From Planctomycetota bacterium (GTDB taxonomy: Bacteria > Planctomycetota > Phycisphaerae > WQYP01): 43,280 nt of DNA. The notes under the pieces were generated by a model. It was given only the letters and a program-made list of their open reading frames with translations, was not told where the DNA came from and did no database searches. A program made the translations under genes and the position numbers. The DNA is taken from the NCBI GenBank assembly GCA_021827645.1, contig JAKAVA010000006.1, positions 1 to 43,280 on the forward strand, written 5' to 3'. This document shows positions 36,239 through 43,280 of the stretch, one piece after another (within the stretch, counting starts at the first letter, position 1; each line of letters begins with the position of its first letter).

Positions 36239-37483
36239 GTGACTCAAACCGCGCCGCTGATGCGCGTCGACCGATTCGATAACGGCCTGACGCTGGTAAT
36301 GGAGCAGATGCCCGATGTCCAATCCGCATCCATGGTTTTGGCGATCATGGGTGGCGCTTCCCAAGATCCGGAACATGGGGTGGGGAGCGGTAATGTGCTT
36401 TCGGACTGGATATTGAGGGGTGCAGGCGAGCGCGACAGCCGTGCACTGACCTCCGCGCTGGATTCACTGGGCGTGCAGCGAAGTTGTGGCGTTGATACCG
36501 TATTCTTAAGATTTTCCGCCGGGATGTTGGCTAAAAACCTTCCGGCCGTGCTGCCGCTGGTGGCGGATATTTTTCAAAATGCCCAACTCCCCGAGGCAGG
36601 ATTTTCGGCGTGTCGCGATTTGGCGCTTGGGCAGATTGCCGCCATCGACGACGAACCAAGCCAGAAGCTCAACATCCTGCTCCGACAGCAGCACCTCCCG
36701 CCCCCGCTGGGCCGCCCTACCCTCGGCGTCAAAGAACACGTGGCCGTGCTGACTGCAGCCGATTTGCGCCTCGATTATCGAAGGCGATTTACGCCGGACG
36801 GGGCGATTCTGTCCATCGCGGGGCGAATTGAATTTGACCGGATGCATGATCTGGTAAACCGTTGTTTCGGCTCATGGACCGGGGCGCGGGCACTACCGGC
36901 GGCGCCGGGTCAGGCGCCGGGAGGCAGCCGACACGTGCATCAGGAAACGAATCAGGTACAGATCGGCCTCGCGTTTGAAAGCACGCCCGAACGGGAACCC
37001 GAGAGTATCCTCGCGATGCTGGCCGTTAACGTTCTGAGCGGCGGGATGGGGTCGCGATTGTTTTCCGAGATACGTGAGAAGCAGGGTCTCTGCTACGCCG
37101 TTCATGCGGGGTACCAGAGCCTGCGCACGCTGGGAATGATTTTCGGTTACGCCGGAACCGTGCCGGACCGGGCGCAGCGAACACTCGACTCCTTTGTTCA
37201 GGAACTCAAAAAACTTCGCGCCGGAATCACGGCCGATGAATTAGAACGGGCCCGCATCGGCATGAAAAGCCGTGTGGTGATGAACGGCGAAAGCACCGGC
37301 GCCCGTGCCGCCGCCCTGCTGCACGATATGTACCATCTGGGGCGGCCTCGGTCGCTGGATGAACTGCGGCATCGGATTGAATCGCCCACGCTTACGGACG
37401 TGAATGACTATCTGGCCGCGCATCCGGTGGAACGGATGACTCTGGTAACCATCGGGCCGGGCGAACTGACACCCCCCGTATGA
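36239..37483 (+). CDS. M16 family peptidase-like subunit lacking the zinc motif
   Basis: This 414-residue protein has the two-domain M16B fold. The zinc motif HxxEH that should follow G47-V48 is replaced by NVLSD (52-56), so it cannot bind zinc. The C-terminal half has SRLFSEIREKQGLCYAV, which keeps the Arg/Tyr pair (R279, Y286) used by non-catalytic M16B partners to hold substrate. It starts with GTG, preceded by AAGGAGA at 36228-36234. The long open frame back to 35861 is not coding-like. The partner subunit follows 78 bases later. The 370 bases before the start (35869-36238) hold no gene and only weak promoter-like boxes. Confidence 0.88.
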   Translation: MTQTAPLMRVDRFDNGLTLVMEQMPDVQSASMVLAIMGGASQDPEHGVGSGNVLSDWILRGAGERDSRALTSALDSLGVQRSCGVDTVFLRFSAGMLAKNLPAVLPLVADIFQNAQLPEAGFSACRDLALGQIAAIDDEPSQKLNILLRQQHLPPPLGRPTLGVKEHVAVLTAADLRLDYRRRFTPDGAILSIAGRIEFDRMHDLVNRCFGSWTGARALPAAPGQAPGGSRHVHQETNQVQIGLAFESTPEREPESILAMLAVNVLSGGMGSRLFSEIREKQGLCYAVHAGYQSLRTLGMIFGYAGTVPDRAQRTLDSFVQELKKLRAGITADELERARIGMKSRVVMNGESTGARAAALLHDMYHLGRPRSLDELRHRIESPTLTDVNDYLAAHPVERMTLVTIGPGELTPPV

Positions 37484-37561
37484 AGCCGGCGGGAAAAACC
37501 GAGGAATGAAGAATCATCAGCGGATAGGGAACCGCGTCCGCGTATCTGGAGAAATGGAAAC

Positions 37562-38788
37562 GTGAGTACTTTCAAGCACACCAAACTCAATAATCAGCTC
37601 GATATCATTGCTGAAGTCATGCCAACGGCCCGAACCGCCGCCATTGGATTTATGGTGAAAACCGGATCCCGCGATGAAGAGCCGCAGGTATCCGGCGTAT
37701 CCCATTTTCTGGAACACATGATGTTCAAGGGGACGGAGCGTCGATCGGCAGCCGATATTAATCGTGAATTTGACTCGCTCGGTGCCCGTAACAATGCCTT
37801 TACCAGCAACGAGGTGACCTGCTATTGGGCGCAGGTGCTGCCGGAGTATCTCCCGGCCGCGCTGGACATTCTGGCCGACATGATGCGTCCTGCTCTGCGG
37901 GAAGATGATTTTAATATGGAAAAAAATGTTATTCTGGAGGAGATATCGCTCTATCTGGATAAGCCGGGACATGTCCTGTATGAACGGATCATGGAAGACC
38001 ATTTCGGCGCCCATCCGATGGCCCAGTCGATCCTCGGATCAAAAGAATCCATAACCGCCCTCTCGCAGCAGCAGATGCGCAACTATTTTGATCGCCATTA
38101 CGGACCGGGCAATATGGTCCTCGCGGCGGCGGGACAGATTAATTTCGATGAACTGGTGCAACTGACCGATCAGGCCTGCGGCCGGTGGCCGTCCGTCGCC
38201 GTTGAACGCCGGTATCCGCCTCTTACCCACTCCGCCCGACGGCATCACATCCGTGATGAGAAGCTCAAACGGCATTACATCTGCATGCTGTGCAGGGGGC
38301 CCAGCGCCCAGGACATGGAACGGTTCTCTGCCGCTGTTCTGGCCGATGTGATCGGCGATCATGACGGATCACGGTTTTTCTGGTCGCTGATCGAGTCGGG
38401 CCTGGCGGAAGAAGCGGACTTTTCCACGTTTCCCCATGACGGGCTCGGTAGTTTCTACGCCTATGCGTCCTGCGACCCGGCCAAGGCCGATCTGGTGGAA
38501 GAGACGATGATCAGGGAACTTGGCCGCGTGCGAATCGAAGGGGTGGCGGAGGACGAAATCGCCCGCAGCAAAACAAAAATCTCCACCAGCACGGTCATGT
38601 CCGGTGAGTTGCCGCTGGGGCGCATGCGGAATCTGTGCTCTCAATGGATTTACAACCGGGAATTCCGCACGCTGGAACAGGACCTGGCCGAACTCGAAAA
38701 GGTAAACCTGCCAAGCATCGGCGACTTGTTGACAAAATACCCATTTGAACCGCTTACCATCACCACGCTGGGCCCAGGCGATCGGTAA
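37562..38788 (+). CDS. M16 family zinc peptidase (catalytic subunit)
   Basis: This 408-residue processing-protease-like enzyme has the intact inverted zinc motif HFLEH (48-52) in GVSHFLEHMMFKGT. About 75 residues later the Glu ligand lies in KNVILEEI (E126/E127), as in mitochondrial processing peptidase beta. In its C-terminal half the segment equivalent to the Arg/Tyr pair reads LIESGLAEEADFSTF, so the pair is missing. This complements the upstream subunit, which has the pair but no zinc site. There is no signal peptide. It starts with GTG, with GGAG about nine bases upstream. Substrates are unknown. Confidence 0.93.
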   Translation: MSTFKHTKLNNQLDIIAEVMPTARTAAIGFMVKTGSRDEEPQVSGVSHFLEHMMFKGTERRSAADINREFDSLGARNNAFTSNEVTCYWAQVLPEYLPAALDILADMMRPALREDDFNMEKNVILEEISLYLDKPGHVLYERIMEDHFGAHPMAQSILGSKESITALSQQQMRNYFDRHYGPGNMVLAAAGQINFDELVQLTDQACGRWPSVAVERRYPPLTHSARRHHIRDEKLKRHYICMLCRGPSAQDMERFSAAVLADVIGDHDGSRFFWSLIESGLAEEADFSTFPHDGLGSFYAYASCDPAKADLVEETMIRELGRVRIEGVAEDEIARSKTKISTSTVMSGELPLGRMRNLCSQWIYNREFRTLEQDLAELEKVNLPSIGDLLTKYPFEPLTITTLGPGDR

Positions 38789-38924
38789 ACACCTTCGTGG
38801 TGGCTTTCAACAGGTTACCCCTCATGCCGCCGTCGAATCACGGCCGGACACCGCAGGGTGAAGCCGCACCCGAGGGATGACGCTTTCTACCACGCCCGTG
38901 CAGGTGGCGGCACCGCACGGATGA

Positions 38925-39968
38925 TCAGTGACTGGCGGCCTTGGATACCGGCATCTTGTATGTGATGCCATAGGCCGGCGTCGGAAACGTAAGCGATGAT
39001 ATCCACGAAGCAACTGTTTTTTCATTAAACACACGGTGCCCAAGCGGCTTTTTGCCGGGGTGCACCGTCGCGGCCACACTTCGCGGCAGCAGGTATTGAA
39101 TCAGCAGTGAATTGTAGGGATTGGACCGATCGATCAGCTTCTTACCGTGGTAGGTATACTTGGAAAGTATGTAGAAGTTGGTATAGGTCTGCGTGAGGTT
39201 CGGCGTGGATTTGGCACCGAACATTTTAAAGCCGTGAAAATTCTGCCCGCGATGGCACCCCCGCGTGCTGCAGCTCTGAAGCACAAAGGGTTGAATTCTC
39301 GTTCGAAACACCCGGATCGCCTCGGGATTGTTCTGCAAGGCGATCATTTTAGTGAATTTGGGGTCACCGACGCGCATGATCAGCGCCACCTGCCGAGCGA
39401 AATTACTCAAACGGGAAAACTGCTGGTAATCCTCCTTCGTCAGTTCCATGGATTGATACATGGGATTGGGCGCGATCCATTTTTTCCAGAATGCGGCGAG
39501 CGTCTTGGTACGTTTCAGAATGACGCCACGCATCGGCTCCCGTTCCGACGCCGACCATTCCCAAAGCCGAATGCTGTCGATGTCCGCCGGAGTCAGCAGA
39601 CCGCCGATGGATTTCCCCTCAACTTCCTTTTTCGGCGCAGTGTGGGAGGAACCCTGCTTGATTGCCGCCACAATCAGCGATTTAAGCAGAACGGCATTCT
39701 GATTCTGCGGACTGATGCTCAGGGCGACGTTGACCTGTGTTAACGCCCGGGAGTACATATTCTGACTGTATAAATACTGCGCCAGCGCCACATGCCCCGC
39801 AGCCTGCCCCGGCTTGATCTGCGACTCCAGCATCTTGATGTGCTGATCCACGGTCATGGCCGAAACCGATGCGGGCATTGCCGCCAAGCCCCCCAGCCCC
39901 ATCATCACACCCAAGCACAGAGCTCGCAGAATCATCGGCCGATCATTTCCGCACATCCGTCGAACCAT
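38925..39968 (-). CDS. Exported protein with TPR-like unit and CX4CH motif
   Basis: This 347-residue protein has a secretory signal (ILRALCLGVMMGLGGLAAMPASVSA) and one TPR-like unit (AQYLYSQNMYSRALTQVNVAL). A middle region contains C233-STRG-C238-H239, that is CX4CH, followed by RGQNFHGFKMF. Covalent haem normally uses CXXCH. CX3CH and CX4CH variants are known, so this could be a c-type cytochrome or a metal site. Family not recognised; cytochrome function is inferred from this single motif. AAGGGG lies seven bases before the ATG, supporting this start. It is divergent from the Sm-like gene. Confidence 0.7.
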   Translation of the reverse strand: MVRRMCGNDRPMILRALCLGVMMGLGGLAAMPASVSAMTVDQHIKMLESQIKPGQAAGHVALAQYLYSQNMYSRALTQVNVALSISPQNQNAVLLKSLIVAAIKQGSSHTAPKKEVEGKSIGGLLTPADIDSIRLWEWSASEREPMRGVILKRTKTLAAFWKKWIAPNPMYQSMELTKEDYQQFSRLSNFARQVALIMRVGDPKFTKMIALQNNPEAIRVFRTRIQPFVLQSCSTRGCHRGQNFHGFKMFGAKSTPNLTQTYTNFYILSKYTYHGKKLIDRSNPYNSLLIQYLLPRSVAATVHPGKKPLGHRVFNEKTVASWISSLTFPTPAYGITYKMPVSKAASH

Positions 39969-40064
39969 CGTGTTACCCCTTCAAAGCTGCCCGGCGACTC
40001 CAACCGATGCCCACCGAACCCGAACTTCGGAATCACGCTCTACCCCCGTTCACATTCTCGGCAC

Positions 40065-40070
40065 TATAAT
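40065..40070 (+). promoter_or_regulatory. Consensus -10 box (TATAAT) before the Sm-like gene
   Basis: A perfect TATAAT lies 32 bases before the ATG at 40103, with AAGGAA as ribosome site. No good -35 box is visible at 16-18 bases. Confidence 0.5.
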
Positions 40071-40102
40071 CCTGCGCAACGTGAGTCTCAAGGAACCGGC
40101 AC

Positions 40103-40417
40103 ATGGATCAAAACGCATACCCATCATCCTGTCGGACTTTATCGGCCGAATCCGACCCGATGGTCGAATTATCCGGCGAACTCGTGGTGCTGGATACAGC
40201 CGGCCCGCTGATCTACGTCGGCAGGCTCAAGCGCGTTACACCCCACGCATTTGAACTTATCGAAGCCGATGTCCACGACATGAATGACAGCCGGAGCACC
40301 AAAGATTTCTATCTCCTGCAGATCCGCGATCTGGGCGTGCGCCCCAATCGAGCCATGGTGCTGGTGCATCGATCGCACATCATCAGTGTGAGCCGTCTGG
40401 CCGATATAACGGACTGA
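40103..40417 (+). CDS. Small protein, possibly Sm-like fold
   Basis: This 104-residue protein is soluble, without signal or membrane segment. After about 20 polar residues it forms short alternating strands: VELSGELVVLDTAGPLIYVG, RLKRVTPHAFELIEADVHD, a polar loop, then VLVHRSHIISVSRLADI. This five-strand pattern with a DTxGPxIYVGxL turn resembles bacterial Sm-like/Hfq-type barrels, but I cannot assign a family and RNA binding is not shown. AAGGAA lies seven bases before the ATG. It converges on the bactofilin gene ten bases away. Confidence 0.75.
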   Translation: MDQNAYPSSCRTLSAESDPMVELSGELVVLDTAGPLIYVGRLKRVTPHAFELIEADVHDMNDSRSTKDFYLLQIRDLGVRPNRAMVLVHRSHIISVSRLADITD

Positions 40418-40427
40418 CATCAACGCC

Positions 40428-40919
40428 TCAGGCCTCAAGCGGCTCACCCTGCACGTGGGTGACGGTGCCGTCCTCATGCAGCACAAATGCCTCGCCCTGA
40501 AATACCGCATCCGGAGCAATTTGCAGCTCTCGCGTGGCAATGACGCCGGCAAACTTGCCGCTACGCGTGATGGTCACGCTGCGCGTCGCCACCAGTGAAC
40601 CGAGCATCCTGCCGGAGATATGAACCGACGTGGCCTGCAATTCGCCGGAAAATCTGCCGGCGGCTTCAATGACGACATCGCCGCAGGTGTTAATTCGCGT
40701 CCGCCCGGACAGATCCGTGATAACAATGTTTTCCAGATACAGATGCTTGTGACAATGGGTGCAGCGGGTATTGATCGCCCGGGCCGGCACTTTCAAGGCC
40801 TGGCCGCAGAGGGGGCAATCGATTTCCATCACACTGGATGACCCGCGATCTTCGGGTCGACGACGCACATCGCCCCAGGGAATCATGGGAAGACGCGGAT
40901 GGTTACTGGCTTGAGCCAA
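40428..40919 (-). CDS. Bactofilin with N-terminal zinc ribbon
   Basis: This 163-residue protein combines a four-Cys zinc ribbon (CPLCGQALKVPARAINTRC followed by THCH) with a bactofilin (polymer-forming cytoskeletal) beta-helix: DVVIEAAGRFSGELQATSV, then ISGRMLGSLVATRSVTITRS. Bactofilins polymerise into filaments without nucleotide. A zinc ribbon ahead of the helix is unusual relative to classical BacA-type proteins and may bind nucleic acid or protein. The start is decided by GGAGG at 40927-40931, seven bases before TTG at 40919. The frame stays open to an ATG at 41003, but that one has no ribosome site. It is divergent from the HAD gene. Confidence 0.85.
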   Translation of the reverse strand: MAQASNHPRLPMIPWGDVRRRPEDRGSSSVMEIDCPLCGQALKVPARAINTRCTHCHKHLYLENIVITDLSGRTRINTCGDVVIEAAGRFSGELQATSVHISGRMLGSLVATRSVTITRSGKFAGVIATRELQIAPDAVFQGEAFVLHEDGTVTHVQGEPLEA

Positions 40920-41096
40920 GGTAATTCCTCCATGAAAGACCTCGACACCACAACATGGCGTGCAGGAATGCAGAGCCGATACCGGCTTCTCCGATACGCC
41001 CATAAGTGAATGGTAAATATCTTCAGGCAGATATGCAACCTGTCATTCTTGCTCAACTTTCTCCTGCTCAACTCTCACCTGTTCTGGACGGGCCGC

Positions 41097-41102
41097 TATA
41101 AT
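41097..41102 (+). promoter_or_regulatory. -10 box (TATAAT) giving a probably leaderless mRNA
   Basis: A perfect TATAAT ends eight bases before the ATG at 41110 and no ribosome site is present between them. Transcription starting seven bases after the box would begin at or next to the start codon. Confidence 0.45.
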
Positions 41103-41109
41103 CCGCCGT

Positions 41110-41739
41110 ATGAATGAGCGGCGGCATTTCGATCTGATCATTTTTGATATGGATGGCACCCTCACCATCGACGCCCTGGATTTCAACCACCTGCGGCAAC
41201 GTCTGGGGATCAATGTGCAGGAGCCGGTACTGGAATGGATCGCAGAATTGCCCCCCGGGGAAAGGGAATCGGCATGGCAAACGCTGCATGAATTTGAACG
41301 CGACGGCGCCTTGGCGTCGGAACTTCGCCCGCACGCCAAGACCACACTCTACCGTCTTCAGTCGCTGGGCGTCCGCACGGCGTTGCTATCGAGAAACAGC
41401 CGTCGAAGCGTAGAATTAATTCTCTCCCGGCATGCCCTGGATTTTGACCATATTGCCAGTCGCGATGATCCGCCGATGAAACCACACCCGGAAAGCATCT
41501 GGCAAATCGTCAGGCGGCTGGGAGTGGAACTGGACCGCGCCTTGATGGTGGGTGATTATATTTTCGATATTCAGGCGGCGCAGGCGGCGGGAGTGCGGAG
41601 CGTGCTTTTGCTGGAGCCGGACGAACCCCTTCCCCACTTTGCGGCCGATGCCGATTTCCACATCCGCTCTCTTGACGATATCGTCACCCTGATCGAATAT
41701 CCGGACCGCTACGCGGTGGAAGCAAAAAAGGTGCGTTGA
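41110..41739 (+). CDS. HAD-superfamily phosphatase (phosphoglycolate phosphatase-like)
   Basis: This 209-residue hydrolase has all four HAD motifs: IIFDMDGTLT (nucleophile and acid/base Asp), TALLSRNS (motif II), KPHPESI (motif III Lys) and MVGDYIFDIQAA (motif IV Asp). A helical cap sits between motifs I and II, as in phosphoglycolate or beta-phosphoglucomutase-like members. The substrate is not predictable. The stop codon shares one base with the ATG of the next gene, so the two are translationally coupled. Confidence 0.9.
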   Translation: MNERRHFDLIIFDMDGTLTIDALDFNHLRQRLGINVQEPVLEWIAELPPGERESAWQTLHEFERDGALASELRPHAKTTLYRLQSLGVRTALLSRNSRRSVELILSRHALDFDHIASRDDPPMKPHPESIWQIVRRLGVELDRALMVGDYIFDIQAAQAAGVRSVLLLEPDEPLPHFAADADFHIRSLDDIVTLIEYPDRYAVEAKKVR

Positions 41740-42596
41740 TGGCTCAATTTCGTAAGACTCGGCTTTTACCCATGTCACGCGACGGCCATTCCACCTACGC
41801 CCGCAGGTATCCGGCCGCAGCTTTGGCGATGGTGGCCGTTGGATGCTGGGCACTGAACGCCTTGGCCGCACCAGCTCCGGCAAAGCCATCGCTACCCGCG
41901 CCGGCGCCGGTGAATCCGAAGATCATGCATATCCTGCAGATGCTTTACCACCGTGGCGAGACATTGAAGAATTTCCGGGCCCACGTCCGTGTCACCGTTG
42001 ATCACCTGCGATCCGGTGAAACCGACATCAATATCGGCCGCATCTGGTATGAGCATTCCCGCAAGGGACACACCCGTTTCGATATTCACTTCAGCATTCT
42101 GGCGGTGGATGGGGCCATTGCCCGGCATCATGCCGACCATGATATTATTTTTGACGGGCGCTGGCTGATCGACCGGAATGGATCGGCGAAAATTTATCGC
42201 AAAATCGAAATCGCCCCTCCCGGCAAACATTTTAATCCGCTTAAACTCGGCGAAGGTCCGATTCCGATTCCCGTCGGCCAGCGACCGCTGACCGTCCTGC
42301 GGGAATTTCATGTCAAAATGCCCGCGGAGAAAAAGCTCCCGGCTCACTGTGTCGCGATCAAACTGACACCCCGCAATCCCAAGGCGTTCACGTTTGATTC
42401 CCTCACCTTCATCATCAATACCCGGCTGAAACTGCCGGTATCCATTAAGCGGGTCGATCCGGATGGCACGCCCACCACGGCGGTCTTTTCCAAGATCGTC
42501 ATCAATAAACCGATGCACCATTCATTTCATATTTCGCCGCCGCCGGCCGATGCAGGGTGGACAGTCACCATCAAACGTATAAAAAACGCCTCCTGA
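41739..42596 (+). CDS. Exported LolA-like protein of unknown function
   Basis: This 285-residue protein has a long positively charged lead, a hydrophobic signal (AAALAMVAVGCWALNALAA) and an Ala/Pro linker. The remaining beta-rich domain (RAHVRVTVDHLRSGETDINI, DIIFDGRWLIDRNGSAKIY, SLTFIINTRLKLPVSIKRVD) has the strand order and length of LolA/LolB-like lipoprotein-carrier folds, common among planctomycete periplasmic proteins. A role in lipid or lipoprotein handling is inference from fold. The TGATG overlap with the HAD gene makes an operon certain. Downstream, GGCGC/GCGCC forms a small hairpin near 42630. Confidence 0.75.
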   Translation: MAQFRKTRLLPMSRDGHSTYARRYPAAALAMVAVGCWALNALAAPAPAKPSLPAPAPVNPKIMHILQMLYHRGETLKNFRAHVRVTVDHLRSGETDINIGRIWYEHSRKGHTRFDIHFSILAVDGAIARHHADHDIIFDGRWLIDRNGSAKIYRKIEIAPPGKHFNPLKLGEGPIPIPVGQRPLTVLREFHVKMPAEKKLPAHCVAIKLTPRNPKAFTFDSLTFIINTRLKLPVSIKRVDPDGTPTTAVFSKIVINKPMHHSFHISPPPADAGWTVTIKRIKNAS

Positions 42597-42804
42597 ATGT
42601 ACCACGAAACGGAGGGTATCAGGACGGGCGCCGCAGCGCCTGCAAATTCTGCGTTCAGCCGCGGGGGGTGCGGGGAGGCAGATGAACCATCAAACTTTTT
42701 CTGCTCCATTGGCGACGCACAAGCGCATACCTAAAACAGGGGAAAAACGGCAGGGCAGCGCGTGTTGCTCCCCCCTCCCGGATTTTTAACAGAAAGGAAA
42801 TTTC

Positions 42805-42939
42805 GTGAACATGCTTCAACGCACTGCGGCGGCCCTTCTGCTGCTCGGTTTACCGGCGCTCACACGCCAAGGCATGGCCCGTTCCTATCAACACGTCAGG
42901 CCCATTAAAGCGGATGTTCCAGATGCGGTTTTGACGTAA
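42805..42939 (+). pseudogene. Secreted-protein gene cut short, probably by the IS
   Basis: AGAAAGGAAA precedes a GTG at 42805 by about seven bases, then 44 codons encode a clear signal peptide (TAAALLLLGLPALT...GMA) and about 20 further residues (RSYQHVRPIKADVPDAVLT) before TAA. The composition turns AT-rich at about 42925-42940, where the IS left end should lie, and the frame ends there. The original gene product is unknown. The rest of the gene may lie beyond the IS, outside the window. Confidence 0.55.
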
Positions 42940-43022
42940 CTTATTGTTTTGCCTTTGGTTAAGTGCATTTTTTCGTATTTATGTGTGGTCACTAAAATAT
43001 TGTGCTTTTTACGTTTTTTCGC

Positions 43023-43051
43023 TTGACTTGGCTTTTTATTCTCGTTATCAT
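43023..43051 (+). promoter_or_regulatory. Sigma-70 promoter of the IS transposase
   Basis: TTGACT at 43023-43028 and TATCAT at 43046-43051 are separated by exactly 17 bases, the strongest sigma-70-type promoter in the window. The ATG follows ten bases after the -10 box without a ribosome site, so the transcript is leaderless or nearly so. Confidence 0.65.
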
Positions 43052-43061
43052 AGTGGCCACG

Positions 43062-43280
43062 ATGCATCTGGATGAAGCCAAATCCGGTAAGTACGTTCGA
43101 CACCTCCTACGCGAGTCCTATCGCCAGGATGGCAAAGTCAAACATCGTACCATCGCCAATCTCTCCCGTTGCTCACCCGATGAAATACAGGCCATCAGGC
43201 TCGCCCTCCGTCATAAACATGATCTCACCTCCCTGGTATCGCTACGCGAAGATGTCTCCCTGCAGCAGGGAACCTCCGTC
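43062..43280 (+). CDS. IS1634-type transposase, N-terminal part
   Basis: The 73 codons to the window edge encode a start like that of IS1634/IS4-superfamily DDE transposases: KYVRHLLRESYRQDGKVKHR, then TIANLSRCSPDEIQAIRLAL. The catalytic DDE region lies beyond the window. It is intact as far as seen and has its own promoter, so it may be active. Confidence 0.75.
   Translation, partial: MHLDEAKSGKYVRHLLRESYRQDGKVKHRTIANLSRCSPDEIQAIRLALRHKHDLTSLVSLREDVSLQQGTSV

Larger units (their letters stand above)
42905..43280 (+). mobile_element. Left part of an IS1634-type insertion sequence (partial)
   Basis: From about 42925 the sequence is much more AT-rich than the rest of the window, and it leads into a transposase gene. 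The left end must lie between about 42905 and 42940. Terminal repeats cannot be checked because the right end is outside the window. Confidence 0.6.

Noticed and set aside
42888-43103. 71-residue minus-strand frame across the IS end
   Set aside because: Lys-rich translation of AT-rich noncoding IS DNA, opposite the transposase promoter.

Overview
The window reads as chromosomal DNA of a planctomycete-like bacterium, most likely near the Phycisphaerae. This is an inference from gene content: a VWA/ExbB/ExbD/ExbD/TPR cluster, a zinc-ribbon bactofilin, a DUF3179 protein, a GlmU-like protein with a left-handed beta-helix, and many exported proteins of unknown family. No 16S rRNA or other decisive marker is present. 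Most of the sequence is moderately GC-rich and densely coding. The last ~350 bases are clearly more AT-rich and hold the start of an insertion sequence.

Layout. 1-446: no convincing gene, two perfect hairpins. 447-2444 (-): UPF0173 metallo-hydrolase and an exported protein of unknown function. 2625-3767 (+): cytoplasmic VWA protein with an intact MIDAS motif. 3824-12495 (-): a likely transcription unit running from a membrane-anchored VWA-like protein through ExbB/TolQ, two ExbD/TolR proteins and an 883-residue exported helical-repeat protein to an RNase E/G with a long disordered N-terminus. The 381 bases before this unit hold a sigma-54-like promoter and a perfect palindrome. 12877-13617 (-): a metallo-beta-lactamase-fold protein that has lost its metal ligands. 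13731-20644: housekeeping genes mtnP (+), tmk (-), dnaE (-), eno (+). 20822-22946 (+): haem O synthase and a DUF3179 protein. 23064-25532 (-): Tat-exported GH78-like glycosidase. 25754-28805 (+): mnmE, a 490-base gap with a candidate structured RNA, and the GlmU-like protein. 28852-35868 (-): polyphosphate kinase, GGDEF/EAL protein, aldehyde dehydrogenase with an altered active site, and a protein with a C-terminal HTH. 36239-38788 (+): a pair of M16 peptidase subunits, one zinc-binding and one not. 38925-42596: a possible cytochrome with a CX4CH motif (-), a small Sm-like protein (+), bactofilin (-), HAD phosphatase (+) and an exported LolA-like protein (+). 42805-43280: a secreted-protein gene cut short, apparently by an IS1634-type insertion sequence whose transposase runs off the window.

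How the genes work together. The Exb/Tol-like cluster should form an inner-membrane proton-driven motor. The usual TonB/TolA transducer is absent from the cluster, and a single-pass periplasmic VWA-like protein takes its genomic place. The M16 pair fits a heterodimeric processing peptidase with zinc and substrate-binding residues on different subunits. ppk1 and the GGDEF/EAL gene lie in tandem, which may link polyphosphate and c-di-GMP signalling. Several proteins keep their fold but lose catalytic residues (MBL protein, ALDH, one M16 subunit, the anchored VWA domain).
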